DNA of 64,000 nt from Annona cherimola (lineage: Eukaryota; Streptophyta; Magnoliopsida; Magnoliales; Annonaceae), in contig CM059971.1 of assembly GCA_030490835.1 (NCBI GenBank), positions 127,814,564-127,878,563 on the forward strand. Reading direction: 5' to 3'. Each line of letters begins with the position of its first letter. Position 1 is the first letter of the stretch. The notes under the pieces were generated by a model that did not search any database, had not been told where the DNA came from, and worked only from the letters and a program-made list of their open reading frames with translations. The translations under genes and the position numbers were made by a program. This document shows, piece after piece, positions 37,501 through 47,345 of this stretch.

Positions 37501-40500
37501 CCTAACAGGAAGCAATTCTGTAGAGCAGCAATAAACACAAGCACAATTTCAATCACGATCACAAGAACACCAAGAATTTTACGTGGAAAACCTCCTTGAC
37601 TTAAGGAGTAAAAACCACGGGTCCTCTGAAATCTCCACTATCAAAATATAATGGGAATACACAATGTTCTCTTTAGCTAAGCTAGAAGCATATAATGCAT
37701 CAATCTCAAGATTAACTAATCTTGACAACACATGTAGAATCAACAAGAAGAACAAGGGAGTTAGGATTACACAAACTCGAATCCTCTGTTCTGGGCGTGT
37801 ATCTCTCTCCTGAGATTCCTGTTCAACGATCACAATGGTCAGATCGTAGAACCACGAGCGAAGAAGGACCTGTCCAAAAATCAGCTCAATCGGACGGTAG
37901 ATCAAAGAGATATCTCTCTTTGAAGAAAACTGCTCGAAACCTCCCTGTTTCTGTCCAGCTCTGTTTGTAACTGCAAATATTCTTACTGCAGCGTTTTCCG
38001 ATGATGGATCTCGCCGAAGATGACGAACAGACGAGATAGATCTCGCCTAAGACGACGAACGTTGCGGAGAGAAAACCAAACAGAGAGACGTTGCGGAGAG
38101 AAAACCAAAACAGAGAGAAAAAGACGGAAGAGGAAAACGAGAGAGAGAGAGAGAAAACAACGCGCCGAAAGCTTTTGTTTTTTTTTTTCTTTTCTTTTCT
38201 TGTGGGCCATCTCCACGTGGGAGGAAACCCAAAAGTCAACACATGTTACTATTTACCTGCAATCGAATACTGAGATAAATCACCGGTATTGAAACGAATA
38301 AGACTTGCCAGGTAACAACAGCCAGTACCCCGAGATTGCTATACGCATTAATTGTAGCACAGACAGCAAAAATCAAGCTGAATGGCACATCTAGGTCAAC
38401 GATACTCAAATCCGAAGAAACCTATACAGGAAACATAACGTCTCAAGAAACATTTCATTCATTATAAAAGAAAGATAAAAGCCCTCTGAAGATAAACTGC
38501 AGGAAATTTGTATATTGACAAACTTACCCGACTCAGTATCCTTCCCAAAGGTGTTGAGTCAAAGAAAGACATTGGTGCACGGAATACAGAGCTAAGCAGC
38601 TGAGAAAATAATGATTTTGATGATTGGATACCTAGAACAACTACAAAAAGAGATCTGAAAAATAAAATAAATGTTGTGGCAACACCAATTGCCATGTACA
38701 CTGATATGAGCAGCAATGTGCTAACATTAGGATTCTGAACATTAGCGGCCATCCAAGAGTTTTGAGCAATCTGTCCCGCCACAAATGTAATATGACAAAG
38801 GCTAGACAAAGCAAAATACAAGTAACCTTTGTTCTGATTAAGATACTGCAAGTACGGCTGGAAACCCGTATCTCCTGTTTCTCTCTCCTCTTGCTTAATC
38901 AGCTGAGGTCCAACTGGTGCATTTTCTGGTTTCTGTTGCTTCCCACTGTATGTTCTTTTGATCTCTCTTTTGGAAGTTTCATGTTTCATGGGAGAAACCA
39001 CCTCCACTAGCCTGATAGAACCAACAGTGTTTTTGTGTGCATTGACGAGGTCTTGAAATTCTTTGCTAATGGCCAGTAATTCATGAAAAGCAGCAGTATG
39101 CAGAATCTCTCCATCTGATATTAACTGCAAAAAACATCAATTCTTTTTTTAAAAATGATTTTCGCATCCAAAGTGCAATGCCACAAGACATTTGATAAGT
39201 CTTTGAAACCATCTATCATCCAGGAAAATCATAAAACCATTTTTTGAGTCTGTTCATCTAGTCCTGCCATCCTAAGGCCCATTTCAACTGAAAGTACGAA
39301 GTGCAACTGGGCCATCCTAAGGCTCCAAATGTCTCGATTAGACTGCAGTCAGATCAGGACAGTTACACAGAGCATAAAAATATTTTTTAATTTTCGTTTG
39401 TTGTGTACTCTCAGTAAATTATCCCAGCATCACAAAATGGATCTTCTGGTACGATGAACATGTATGAAATATTGAGTTCATACCCTGGTAAAGTTGTCAA
39501 CATGCGCCATTGAATGATTTATGTTAATCATAATAAAGTCCCTAAAAACACGTTTCTGCAACTTTATCTAGAAGCATACAATGTGTGTGTTTGGTTGGAG
39601 GTAAAACTTTTTGATGAAAACTTTTCAAAGTAGAAGTTGTCAAGTTGATAGAAAATGATGTGATATGATAGGGGTAATAATGAGGTGTAAAGAGAATAAA
39701 GTTAAAATAGATATGTTAGTTGTATGAGTATTTGTGTGGAAATGATTGAAAAGTATGGTTGTTTATATAGGAAAATGTGAAAAAATAGTTAAAAAATAAA
39801 GTAGTTATGGAGAGTGAAAAGTTTTTTATTGAAATGTTTTCATTGACATGTTTTGTGTGTAACCAAACACGCTCAATAAAAAAATCTTTCAATGGAAAAA
39901 TCACTTTAGTTTAGACGGGCTGCTCTGAAATCAAGGATGTAAGTAACAAGTTAACAACTTCTAGACTTTGCTAAATGCATGTTTATTCACTACTCCTATT
40001 GAAAACAATAAAAGTTCTAGAACGCACGTATTCAATTTTGTATCCAACCAGATAAAAAAATTTTAAAAAAAAGGTAAACAGCTGGCTGTGTAACAACATT
40101 TCCACAGATAAATAAATTGATTCTGGTTGAGAACTAAGAAAAATCATAACATCTTGAAATGAGAAGCAAAGCGAAAAAGTTGAGATAGAGGTACATACTA
40201 ACCAAAATGGAGTCAAATGCAGGGAGGAAATCAACTTGATGAGTCACCAGTAATACTGTCTTCTGAGAAAGAGCACCCATTACACATCCCTGTACACTAG
40301 AGAAGTTAGCATTTCCAACACGTCATATAGCCAAAGCAAGCATAAATGCCAAATGGATAGCAAAGGTAGTACATTAAACAGACTAGTAGCAGTATGGGCA
40401 TCAACAGCACTGAAGGGATCATCCAGAAGGTAAATATCCGCATCTTGATATACAGCACGGGCAAGTTGAACACGCTGCTTCTGACCACCACTAAGATTCA

Positions 40501-43120
40501 CTCCTCTTTCCCCTATTTCAGTGAGATCACCAAAAGATAACATCTCAAGATCCTTCACTAGCGAGCACTTCTCAATTGCTTCTTGATATCTTTCCTTATC
40601 CATGGGAGAGCCAAATAGGATATTCTCTTGAATTGTTCCTGTCTGGATCCATGCTGTCTGAGACACATATGCAATTCTCCCACAAACTTCAATCTACAAC
40701 AGTGTGAATCAGGAAGTTCATTAATTTTCCTGTATCTGGAAAAAATTGATAAGACATTTATCTGGACATGGGACTATTGAGCACAGTACAAAGATTTCTA
40801 AACGAAAAGGGAAAAAAAAACTTTATAAAGAGTAACTGCTCCTGCCTTCTTATTTAGTTTGCAGATCATCAAATACACATTATAGTAACAAAAAAGTAAT
40901 ATGTGAAATTTCAATCTTTGTTATATTAGAGACTTACTGTGCCTTCGGTGTTAGGTAACTCGCCAAGTATTGCTGCCAGGAGGGTTGATTTTCCTGATCC
41001 AACCTCTCCACAAATTGCCACTTTTTCCCCAGGTTTAACCTCAAGATTTATATTTCTTAGTGCTGGCTTTGATGTGTTCCCTTCCCATGAGAAGTTGCAT
41101 AATCTGATCTTAATTGAATGCTCAAGCTCCCCATGAGACTTTCTCCTGGAACGCTCAATCTGCAGCTCTGGAGCCTTCAGAAACTCCACTATTCGAGCAA
41201 AGGCTACCTTCGCTTGAATTACCACCCCTACAACGTCTGGGATTGATCTAATTGGGTCTTGAACTAGGCGCAAGGTTGCTACAAATGTGAATACATTTCC
41301 AGCTGTGAGAGGAATTTGAAGGAAATAACATGCAGTGAAAGTGGCTGCAGAAACCAACACTGGAGATGACCAAAAGAGAAAGCTATTGTAAGCTCTTCGA
41401 AGCTGAAATGCTGACAACCACTTGTATTCCACTTTTCTCATCCCCTCAATAACTGTCTTGAAATGGGTTTCCCACGCATAAAGCTTCAATATTTTCATGT
41501 TCACGAGAGCTTCTGACAGAACCTTCAGCCTTTCGTCTTGTGCCTCCATGAGCTTTGACTGGAACTTGTGCTGCAGTTTGGCTAGTGGAGTGTTGCAGAG
41601 CACGGTCAGGATAATGACAACCAGCGCTGCAAAAGTTGCAATTCCAACTGCATGGAAAAGGATTCCCAAAGCAATGCATAATTGGAGACTTGTCGTCCAA
41701 GTTTGGTGAAACCAGAAAGGGAATTCCCCAATCCTATAAGCGTCCACTGTAACATAGTTCATTATCTCTCCAGCTGAGTGCGCAAGTTTGGCCACATTTG
41801 ACAATCTTAATTGTTTCTGATATATTGCTGCTGATAACAAAGACCTCAATTTGACACCAATCAACCTACTACGGAAGTACCACTGCCTCTGTGACAGGGA
41901 CTCCAAGCACTTTGCAAAGAACAATGCCACGGCCAGAACATATCCCTCATATCTGAAAGTTCCTTTTCCTTCTGCAACCTGGATGAATGCATTGAGAAGC
42001 AATGGCCCAGCAGAAATGGTGAGTATTTTAAGGAATGCGAAAAACCCAGAGACAAAAATCTCTCTCTGGTGACAAGAAACGATGGTCCACAGAATAGATG
42101 GCGAGCTAGATTTTTCAGCCTGTTTTCGTCCGTTTAGTTGCTCCATAAATATCATATAGCAACTTTCTGCTTGATCAATCTTACGCAAACCTGGCACGTC
42201 TCTATCTTCCAAGCATTTTTTCCAACCTCTCTTCATGAGAGAATTCAACCACCAAAATGACATTTTACTCAGAACTCCAGCTTCGGCAAAAGGAGTTACA
42301 TCAACATCTGAATCCAGGTTATTGCTAGTGGCTTCGCTATTTAAAGGCACATAATGAGCGTGATCAACAACATGGCCAGTTTCTGCATTTCCAGAAGACT
42401 TGATGGCACAGAACAGAAGGAGAACAGCTCCAGGCAAACATAAGATATCTACAGTGATCTTAATGATTGAAGCTTCTTCCCCATGAAGGACTTCAACAAG
42501 AGAAGAAATAGAGAGCAAAATTGCAAAAACGAATATCATTATATACAAAATCCATACAATAGGCCTCGCAAGTTGTCTTGTTCTAAGGCTTCCTACAATA
42601 CCCAGCAAAGCCCAAGCAAGGCCATGAAATAATGGAACTGACCATTGATAGAGGGGACCAACACTCTGTCCGTATCTCAATTTCTCTTCAAGCTTCCAGA
42701 TTCCTAAACACAAATAAACTAGTCCCAAGCCTGCATTGACGACAGCAGAGGCGATCTCTAAAGATGAAAAGCATTGAAAATGAACTGACAAGTGAGTCGT
42801 TCTTGACAATGAGTTGCACGTGAAAGTCAAAAGTAGCAGTAACACAAGCAGCCCATCTACAGAAGTGACCACTATACTGTTGATACACTTAGAAGAAGAA
42901 GAAGTGCCCAGAAAACCAGGAACACAAGCATTTTCACCATCGAGTGAGAAATCCGAATTCCCACAGAAAACAGATAGAGCACCTAATCAAATTTCATGCC
43001 AACAAGAAAGAAAAACTTAAGAATCAATTGACATAGGGGAAAAAAACTATAATTTCTGCTTAAGCATATTCCGAATAACACAAATGACAAGTGTTCCTAC
43101 TTACTTGCAAAAGCCTCCAT
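28506..43120 (-). CDS. ABCC10: ABC transporter C family member 10-like, 12 exons
   Basis: Exons: 43120-43105, 42982-40938, 40693-40373, 40289-40203, 39124-38528, 38421-38257, 32493-32199, 31241-31027, 30910-30605, 29186-29123, 29046-28807 and 28627-28506. All borders are GT-AG; the sum is 4473 nt (1490 residues plus stop), in frame throughout. Seen: N-terminus MEAFAS joined to [12 protein letters not shown], hydrophobic TMD0, TMD1, NBD1 (Walker [10 protein letters not shown] about 664, LSGGQKQR about 754, Walker B DIYLLDD about 773), TMD2, and NBD2 (Walker [10 protein letters not shown] about 1275, a degenerate signature SMGQRQ about 1379, Walker B ILVLDEA). Known: plant ABCCs are tonoplast or plasma-membrane pumps, often for glutathione or other conjugates; the substrate here is unknown. 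The intron between 38257 and 32493 holds a Copia element. The family is secure; the number 10 is by resemblance. Confidence 0.93.
29425..29715. mobile_element. Tourist-like MITE in ABCC intron 9, 291 bp
   Basis: Ends GGGTGTGTTTGTTTGG and CCAACCAAACACACCC, with the 3-bp duplication tca at 29422-29424 and 29716-29718. The best-preserved copy of the family; the interior reads ACTACCCATACAACTAACCT and CTTTACTCCTCGTCATTACC. Terminal repeats of the GGGTGTGTTTG type and a 3-bp duplication point to PIF/Harbinger (Tourist). Confidence 0.85.
29822..30294. mobile_element. Possible hAT-like remnant in ABCC intron 9
   Basis: The left end TAGGGTGGGCATT and inverted right end TAGAGGTGTAAATC, with GGTTGG/CAACCTGACC words inside, recall the element at 57334-58166. 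No target duplication was found. Confidence 0.35.
32595..33393 (-). repeat. 3' LTR of the Copia element (799 bp)
   Basis: Constant offset of 4848 from the other LTR, so no insertions or deletions between them. The short open frames inside both LTRs are identical, which supports sequence identity. Confidence 0.97.
33394..33408 (-). other. Polypurine tract
   Basis: GGAAAGGGGGAGA on the minus strand, directly before the 3' LTR and two bases after the gag-pol stop codon (33411-33413). Confidence 0.88.
33411..37394 (-). CDS. Copia gag-pol polyprotein, 1327 residues, intact
   Basis: One uninterrupted frame. Domains in order: Gag (1-220), zinc knuckle [14 protein letters not shown] (228-241), aspartic protease DSG (about 295-297), GAG-pre-integrase with the integrase zinc finger (LWHRRLCHM, then CAHC; about 423-458), integrase catalytic D486, D549 and E584 (spacing as in D,D-35-E), reverse transcriptase ([34 protein letters not shown] at 1005-1008), RNase H ([15 protein letters not shown] about 1215, FCDSQS about 1251, then the His-rich [13 protein letters not shown]). 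No stop, frameshift or lost catalytic residue is visible, so the element may still be able to move. It resembles the Tork/Tnt1-like Copia lineages, which I state with less certainty. Confidence 0.97.
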   Translation of the reverse strand: MEVNTSRMINLNGSNYHVWKGKMEDLLYVKDFYLPVFAEQKPVEKTDAEWTLLHRQVCGYIRQWVDDNVLNHVSEETNARSLWDRLEQLYARKTGNNKLFLIKKLMGLKYRDGTPLSDHLNAYQGILNQLAGMNIKFEDEVQGLWLLGTLPDSWETFRMSVSNSAPNGVITMDLAKSSVLNEEMRRKSQGPSQSDVLVMEKRGRSKSKGPMNRDRSKSKSNRFANVECYHCGKKGHIKKYCRQLKRDYKNEKGTVKETDDSNDVDRVSAVTDDFLIVYDDDVVNLACHDTSWVIDSGASVHATSRRDFFTSYTSGDFGDVKMGNNGVAKAVGMGDVCLETNNGTMLLLKNVKHIPDIRLNLISAGKLDDEGFCNTFNDGHWKLTKGSMIVARGKKCSSLYFMQAKVSDCIINTMENESTTELWHRRLCHMSEKGLMVLAKKNLLSGLKNTVLKKCAHCLAGKQNRVAFKTSPPSRQPGILDLVYSDVCGPMKVKTLGGALYFVTFIDDHSRKLWVYTLKTKDQVLDVFKQFQTSVERQTGKKLKCIRTDNGGEYCGPFDEYCKQLGIRHQRTPPKTPQLNGLAERMNRTLVERVRCLLSHAQLPGSFWGEALSTVVHVLNLTPCVPLNFDVPDRVWSGKDVSYSHLRVFGCKAFVHIPKDERSKLDVKTRQCVFIGYGQDDFGYRFYDPVQKKLVRSRDVVFMEDQTIQDIEKTVKTVSQYYDNLTDLDPVPLTHVPVQVRDEVQDDQDGTVDVDTHTQVEINDDIVEQSPVPEVPPDVPLRRSTRDRHPSTRYSIDEYVLLTDGGEPECYAEVMEDEHKKEWVEAMQDEMKSLHENHTFELVKLPMGKRALKNKWVYRVKQEQVTTQPRYKARLVVKGFNQKKGIDFDEIFSPVVKMSSIRVVLGLAASLDLEIEQMDVKTAFLHGELDKEIYMEQPEGFVVKGKEDYVCKLRKSLYGLKQAPRQWYKKFESVMEKHGYRKTTSDHCVFVQKFSDDDFIILLLYVDDMLIIGRNSLRIDRLKTQLSQIFAMKDLGPAKQILGISIHRERNAKKLYLSQEKYIEKVLQRFNMDRAKVVNSPLATHFKLNIEQCPSTDIEKKDMERVPYASAVGSLMYAMVCTRPDIAYAVGVVSRFLSNPGREHWNAVKWIMRYLRGTSSLRLCFGNEKPLLIGYTDADMAGDVDTRKSTSGSLITFAGGAVAWQSRLQKCVALSTTEAEFIAATEACKEMLWMKRFLHELGFKQQRYIVFCDSQSAIHLGKNSSFHARSKHIDVRYHWIREAINDKLFELEKIHTDYNSSDMLTKALPREKLEVCRSIIGMTNSST
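37429..37440 (-). other. Primer-binding site, initiator tRNA-Met type
   Basis: TGGTATCAGAGC on the minus strand, two bases after the 5' LTR. This is the usual plant Copia site complementary to the 3' end of initiator methionine tRNA. Confidence 0.92.
37443..38241 (-). repeat. 5' LTR of the Copia element (799 bp)
   Basis: Read on the minus strand it starts TGTTGACTTTT and ends TTATCCCAACA, with TG...CA termini and a 5-bp inverted repeat TGTTG/CAACA. It contains a short internal duplication (GTTGCGGAGAGAAAACCAA twice) and a GA tract. Same length as the other LTR, and no mismatch seen. Confidence 0.97.
39583..39872. mobile_element. Tourist-like MITE in ABCC intron 4
   Basis: GTGTGTTTGGTTGGAG at the left and AACCAAACACGC at the right, with the family interior in the orientation opposite to the 29425 copy. 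The flank has caat on both sides; the duplication is not clean. Confidence 0.75.
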
Positions 43121-43769
43121 TCTGCAATTCCCACCGTACTGTAATGAGGAAAAGGCTGAAAAGAATTAGGAATGTTTCAAACTATTATGAAGCCTAACAC
43201 TGAAATGGAGCTCTAGAAATTCGACAACAGGATGGGAATTGACAAGAACTTTTGAAGACCATTTACAGCTGGATATACCCAATACAACTCATTCTACAAA
43301 TTGTTATCTGTTGACAAGAGGATGTTAGCACATTTCAAAAACTAGTGCTTGAGAAATTTTCAAAGGCAGCTATGCTTACCTCCACTTGTAGGGTGGCCCC
43401 CTAGAGTTTCTTATAGTCAACTGGTGGTATTAATCACTAAACGATTGCCAAATATAAGTCAACAGTCGACTAGGATGTGCCAGATTAACTGCCTAACAGC
43501 TTAACCGCATATGCAAGAACTCTTACTACCAAGAGAAGACCCAGTCAAAATTTATAATTTATTATACAGTTTTGCAGACGTTTTGCATTTGGTAGAGTTA
43601 ACAAGAATAAAAATCAGTGTCGTCTTTTTTAGCACGAGCGAGAAGCATATGAGAAAGAACCTTTTGCTTGTAAATATCTGTGTTGTTGAACATTCAAAGA
43701 TTGTTGGCTTAATAACATGCCAAAGCTTTAAAAAAAAAGAAGAAAAAAAACTTTTTCCTGTATATTTTT
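43121..43769. other. 5' flank or leader intron of the ABCC gene
   Basis: No gene. It may lie inside a 5' UTR intron (see 45480-45620). Confidence 0.35.
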
Positions 43770-44315
43770 TATGTAATTCGACATTCTACCTAACAAACTA
43801 CCCTAATCACATTTATATTATAATTGGTTTTTCAAGTCTTTTTATACAACTACGTTATCTATTTTAACTTTATTTTGAGGCCTGATCATTTCAGGCCGGA
43901 CGCACGGCCTGCTTCGTACGTCCGGCCTGAAAACCTATTTTTTTGATTTTTTTCATAGGTAAGTAAATCTAGGTGTATTAAATCTATAAACCAAGTTTTA
44001 CCATTTTTGGATATTTTTAAGTATTTTTTTTGGATTTTTAAACACAGTGGCATTTTCGTAATTTTTGGATCTCAGAAAATTACGAAAATGCCACTGTGTT
44101 TAAAAATCCAAAAAAAATAATTATAAATATCCAAAAATGGTAAAACTTGGTTTATAGATTTAATACACCTAGATTTACTTACCCATGAAAAAAAAATCAA
44201 AATAAAAAAATAAAAAAATAGGTTTTCAGGCCGGACGCACGGAGGCCTGAAATGATCAGGCGTCCTTTATTTTTACTTCTGTCATATGTATCGCATCATT
44301 CTCCCGTTTTAAAAT
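43770..44315. mobile_element. Degenerate Tourist-like MITE interrupted by a fold-back element
   Basis: 43770-43876 matches the family up to TATCTATTTTAACTTTATTT. After the fold-back insertion the consensus continues at 44265 (CTTTATTTTTACTTCTGTCA, then CGCATCATT). This gives independent proof of the fold-back borders. Confidence 0.55.
43877..44264. mobile_element. Fold-back Mutator-type MITE, 388 bp
   Basis: A nearly complete palindrome with arms of about 180 bp. Ends GAGGCCTGATCATTTCAGG and, inverted, GACGCCTGATCATTTCAGG; a perfect 9-bp duplication ctttatttt (43868-43876 and 44265-44273). The outer arms carry GGCCGGACGCACGG; the left arm has an extra CCTGCTTCGTACGTCCGG block. The inner arms hold AAGTTTTACCATTTTTGGAT and its complement. 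Confidence 0.88.
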
Positions 44316-46023
44316 TTTTTTTTCTCATTTCTACTTTCGCACTGTTACTCTCTTCCAAGCAGACCACAAATAACCAGACTTTGACACTTGCAGTGACTGT
44401 CCAGTGAAGTAACTAAATAGCCGGATTGAGAACCTTACTGTAGCTTTTCATTGACTAAACCGGCCAGATTCTGATCCTTATGGTGCCTCTCTGATTAATT
44501 AACTATGCAAGATTTCGAAGCTTGAGCATCATCAGACCTTTGATGTCTAGGAACTAAGCGGCACAGCTTTAACTTTTTAAGAAAGGCACTTTGCATTTTT
44601 CAAGACCCTTTACAGCTTTACTGATAAAGTAACTCATTCAGCATCTTGAGCGGAAGCTCGCAGGATTTCAGTAGCTTCCAAAAAGCATGGCACGTCTGAA
44701 TGAAGTGTTTAGGAGCCCAGGTGGCAAGCCCTCAAAGGTCCATACATGATGGGGTTCAAAATTCAAATTCAGTAATAGATTCCCCTTCTAAGTTTTTTAT
44801 TTTTATTTTTATTTTTATTTTTAATAACACCCTTCTAAGTTTCAACACTACGGTAAGTCTGTAACACTTCATCAGGCCCAGATCCCGACGAACGATGCAA
44901 AATGGATAAATTTTTAAAGCTCAAACCATCTACTGACTGAGATCCCCTCGAAAAGAAGGAATTTTCGACAGAATCCAACCAACAGCCTGAAAATGGCTGC
45001 TACCCGCGGACAGCTCTAACTCACCATGGGCTCAACCAATTAGTGCAGGATTGTAAGCTGGCTCAGACACAAAACTAGACTCAAGCAAGACCGCCAGCAA
45101 GGCCCAAGCCAAAATCGGATGAGAGATTACGGATGGATACGGAGTCCGTTGTGCCAGCCCTAAATCGAAAGACGAAGCACCTAGGGAATAAAAGACAAAA
45201 TCTGCATTGATTGCAGCAGCATTCACTCGTCCAACACCGACAAGTATGTACTCCAAAAAACAATCAATAACGGAACGAGTTCTTGGAAGTATAAACAATC
45301 CAATGAAAACATCGTAGAGCACGGGTTATAAACAATCCAATGAAAACATCGTAGAGCACGGGTTTCTTCTTTTCGGTAATCTACGAAACAACATGGTGAG
45401 TTTTTAGAAAGGGCAGCAACAAAAGACGTTTGAAGGAAGGAAACGGATTCCGTCGTTTTGGAATAGACTTTTTTTGCATTTCAAACATGGGAGAAAATTA
45501 CGAACCAGATCCCTGGAAGCTAGGCGAGGAAGTCGAGAGAAGATTCGGAGGCGTTGGATGAGGGCGGCCTGTTTATGCTATGGATGGGATGCGAGGGGAG
45601 AACGAAGAGGATGGAGTTCGTTTTAATACCGGACAAAAAAATCCAGAGGGTGTTAATTTCGTCACCGCTCACGTTAGAGGAATGGCCCGTTCCTTCCTCT
45701 TTTGTTTGACGGATGAAAACTGGCATTGCTGATACTAATGCACGTGAAATGAGTGGGAGGCCGGAAGCTGAGCCTCTGGCCGTTCATCTGCTGATCTCCG
45801 CCGTCCATCTTGGGGAAAAAAGCAAAAAATTAGACGGCTTCGGATCGTATGATGGCCCTTTTGATTGGCGCTTGGGAGGCGCCGTACGTGTTGCCGATTG
45901 CTGACCACCACGTGGAGATGTTGCATTTTCTGCACCGCATGCCCCTGCACTGACCCGCCTATCTTCAAGTACCACTTTTCAGTACACGCATTTTAATATC
46001 TCGTTGGCTAATAAAAAAAAGAT
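44316..46023. other. Region upstream of ABCC; possible leader exon, small tandem repeat
   Basis: No supported protein gene. On the minus strand 45480-45620 looks like a plant 5' UTR: pyrimidine-rich DNA with TCTTCTCTCGACTTCC, followed by CTAGCTTCCAGGGATCTG and a possible donor gttcgt. It could be a non-coding first exon of ABCC, with the ATG exon at 43120 after a 2.4-kb leader intron. This is inference. Confidence 0.3.
45291..45364. repeat. Exact 36-37-bp tandem duplication
   Basis: ATAAACAATCCAATGAAAAC followed by ATCGTAGAGCACGGGTT occurs twice in a row without visible mismatch. Confidence 0.9.
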
Positions 46024-46026
46024 TAA

Positions 46027-46307
46027 GGGTGTGTTTGTTATTAAGGAAAATTTGTAAGTTAAAATTTTTTAATCTAAAACTTTTTACTTTCCACAACTAT
46101 CTTATTTTTTTAATCATTTTTTCACATTTTTCTATACAACTACCCTACTTTTCAATCATTTCTACACAACTACCAACACAACTAACCTATCTATTTTAAC
46201 TTTACCCTATTCATTTCTCATCATTACCCTTATCATATCACATCATTTGATAACTTCTACTTTCTGCAACTTTTCATCAAAAGTTTTACTCATTCCCAAA
46301 CACACCC
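46027..46307. mobile_element. Tourist-like MITE, 281 bp
   Basis: Ends GGGTGTGTTTGTTA and CCCAAACACACCC; 3-bp duplication taa (46024-46026 and 46308-46310). Interior as in the other copies. Confidence 0.85.
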
Positions 46308-46318
46308 TAAATATTCCG

Positions 46319-46694
46319 TTAGTCAGAGTTAGGTAAATATTCCACTTAACTCACCTTAAAAAACTTATTTATACCAATTTTTTTTACTTTTTTCTTCGTG
46401 CACTTATTTATCTAAGTGTATTTAACGTATTAATCAAATTTTACCATTTCTGAATATGTTTATCTATTTTTTTGAGATTTTTAAAAATAAAGGTATTTTA
46501 AATACAAATATACACATAGATGTTTAAAATTTTTAAGAAAATAGATAAACATATTCAAAAATGGTAAAACTTGGTCTATATATTAAATACACTTAGATAA
46601 ACAAGTGCACGAAGAAAAAAAGTAAAAAAAAAGTTGTTGTAAATAAGTTTTTTAAGATGGGCTAAGTATGACATTTACACTTAGCCCGAGCTAA
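46319..46694. mobile_element. Fold-back element with TTAG ends
   Basis: A palindrome of about 376 bp. The arms share CTTAAAAAACTTATTTA near the outside and CTTCGTGCACTTxTTTATCT, GTGTATTTAA and TTTTACCATTTxTGAATATG inside. The outer ends TTAGTCAGAG and TTAGCTCGGG are only partly alike. No duplication could be fixed. Confidence 0.6.
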
Positions 46695-46709
46695 CAAGAT
46701 CACTCCTCA

Positions 46710-47345
46710 TAAAAAAATATCTTCATCTATTATATTTAACATCATTTGTATTATAATAGAAATCTATTCATTTATTTAGTTTCACGATATATAAATCTCA
46801 TCTACAAATGTGTAAAATCCATATAATAAAATGATTTAATATTAAAATATCAACAACAAAAAATATAGAATTTTTCTCTATGTAACTCCCTCCTTTTTTA
46901 ATATCTTCATGGTTATTAAAGAATTCACTTCATCTATTAAAGAATTTAGTATCATTTATTTTATAATGAAAATCTTTTCATTTTTTTTAGTTTCACTATA
47001 TATAAATCTCATTTATAAATGTGTAAAATTAACATAATAACATGATTTAATGCTAAAATATCAATTTCAAAGTAGTTTTTCATCATTTAAATCATCTAAA
47101 ATATCACTGCTATATAACTAAATTATTCTATAAATTATTATAATATTATAATATATGTGAATGAATCTAAACGTTTTTCATAATTTGCACATGAATATAT
47201 ATCTATATTTCGAGCAAATGAATGTATTAAATTTTACGTTAATCATCAATATCTTAAAAATTAAGGGGTTACATACGACTGTTTTTATGTACTCTAGTTA
47301 CATAGAAGAGGGGCCTTTTTACAATCATTCAACTGATATTTTTTA
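46710..47345. mobile_element. Older relative of the (TA)n-associated units
   Basis: Shares TTCATCTATTATATTTAACA, AAATGTGTAAAATCCATATA, TTCAAAGTAGTTTTTCATCA and TTTGCACATGAATATATATC-like words with unit 1 of the array at 53379. It has an internal partial duplication (TTTAGTTTCACxATATATAA at about 46780 and 46988). Ends uncertain. Confidence 0.45.

Larger units (their letters stand above)
32590..38246 (-). mobile_element. Complete Ty1/Copia LTR retrotransposon, 5647 bp plus target duplication
   Basis: The element is 32595-38241, bounded by a perfect 5-bp duplication catgt (32590-32594 and 38242-38246). Two 799-bp LTRs flank one long gag-pol frame; a primer-binding site and a polypurine tract are in the right places. 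Order protease, integrase, reverse transcriptase, RNase H defines Copia. It is inserted in the sense direction in an ABCC intron, 10 bp downstream of the exon 6 splice donor. By eye I see no difference between the LTRs, so insertion should be recent. Confidence 0.97.

Noticed and set aside
37579..38292. Several short frames repeated at 32731-33504
   Set aside because: They lie inside the two LTRs and are identical because the LTRs are; no protein is expected.
40926..42872. ABCC reading frame beginning at 42872
   Set aside because: That start is a GTG within exon 2; the frame continues upstream into CGNSDFS-type sequence and joins an ATG exon at 43120 by a good intron.
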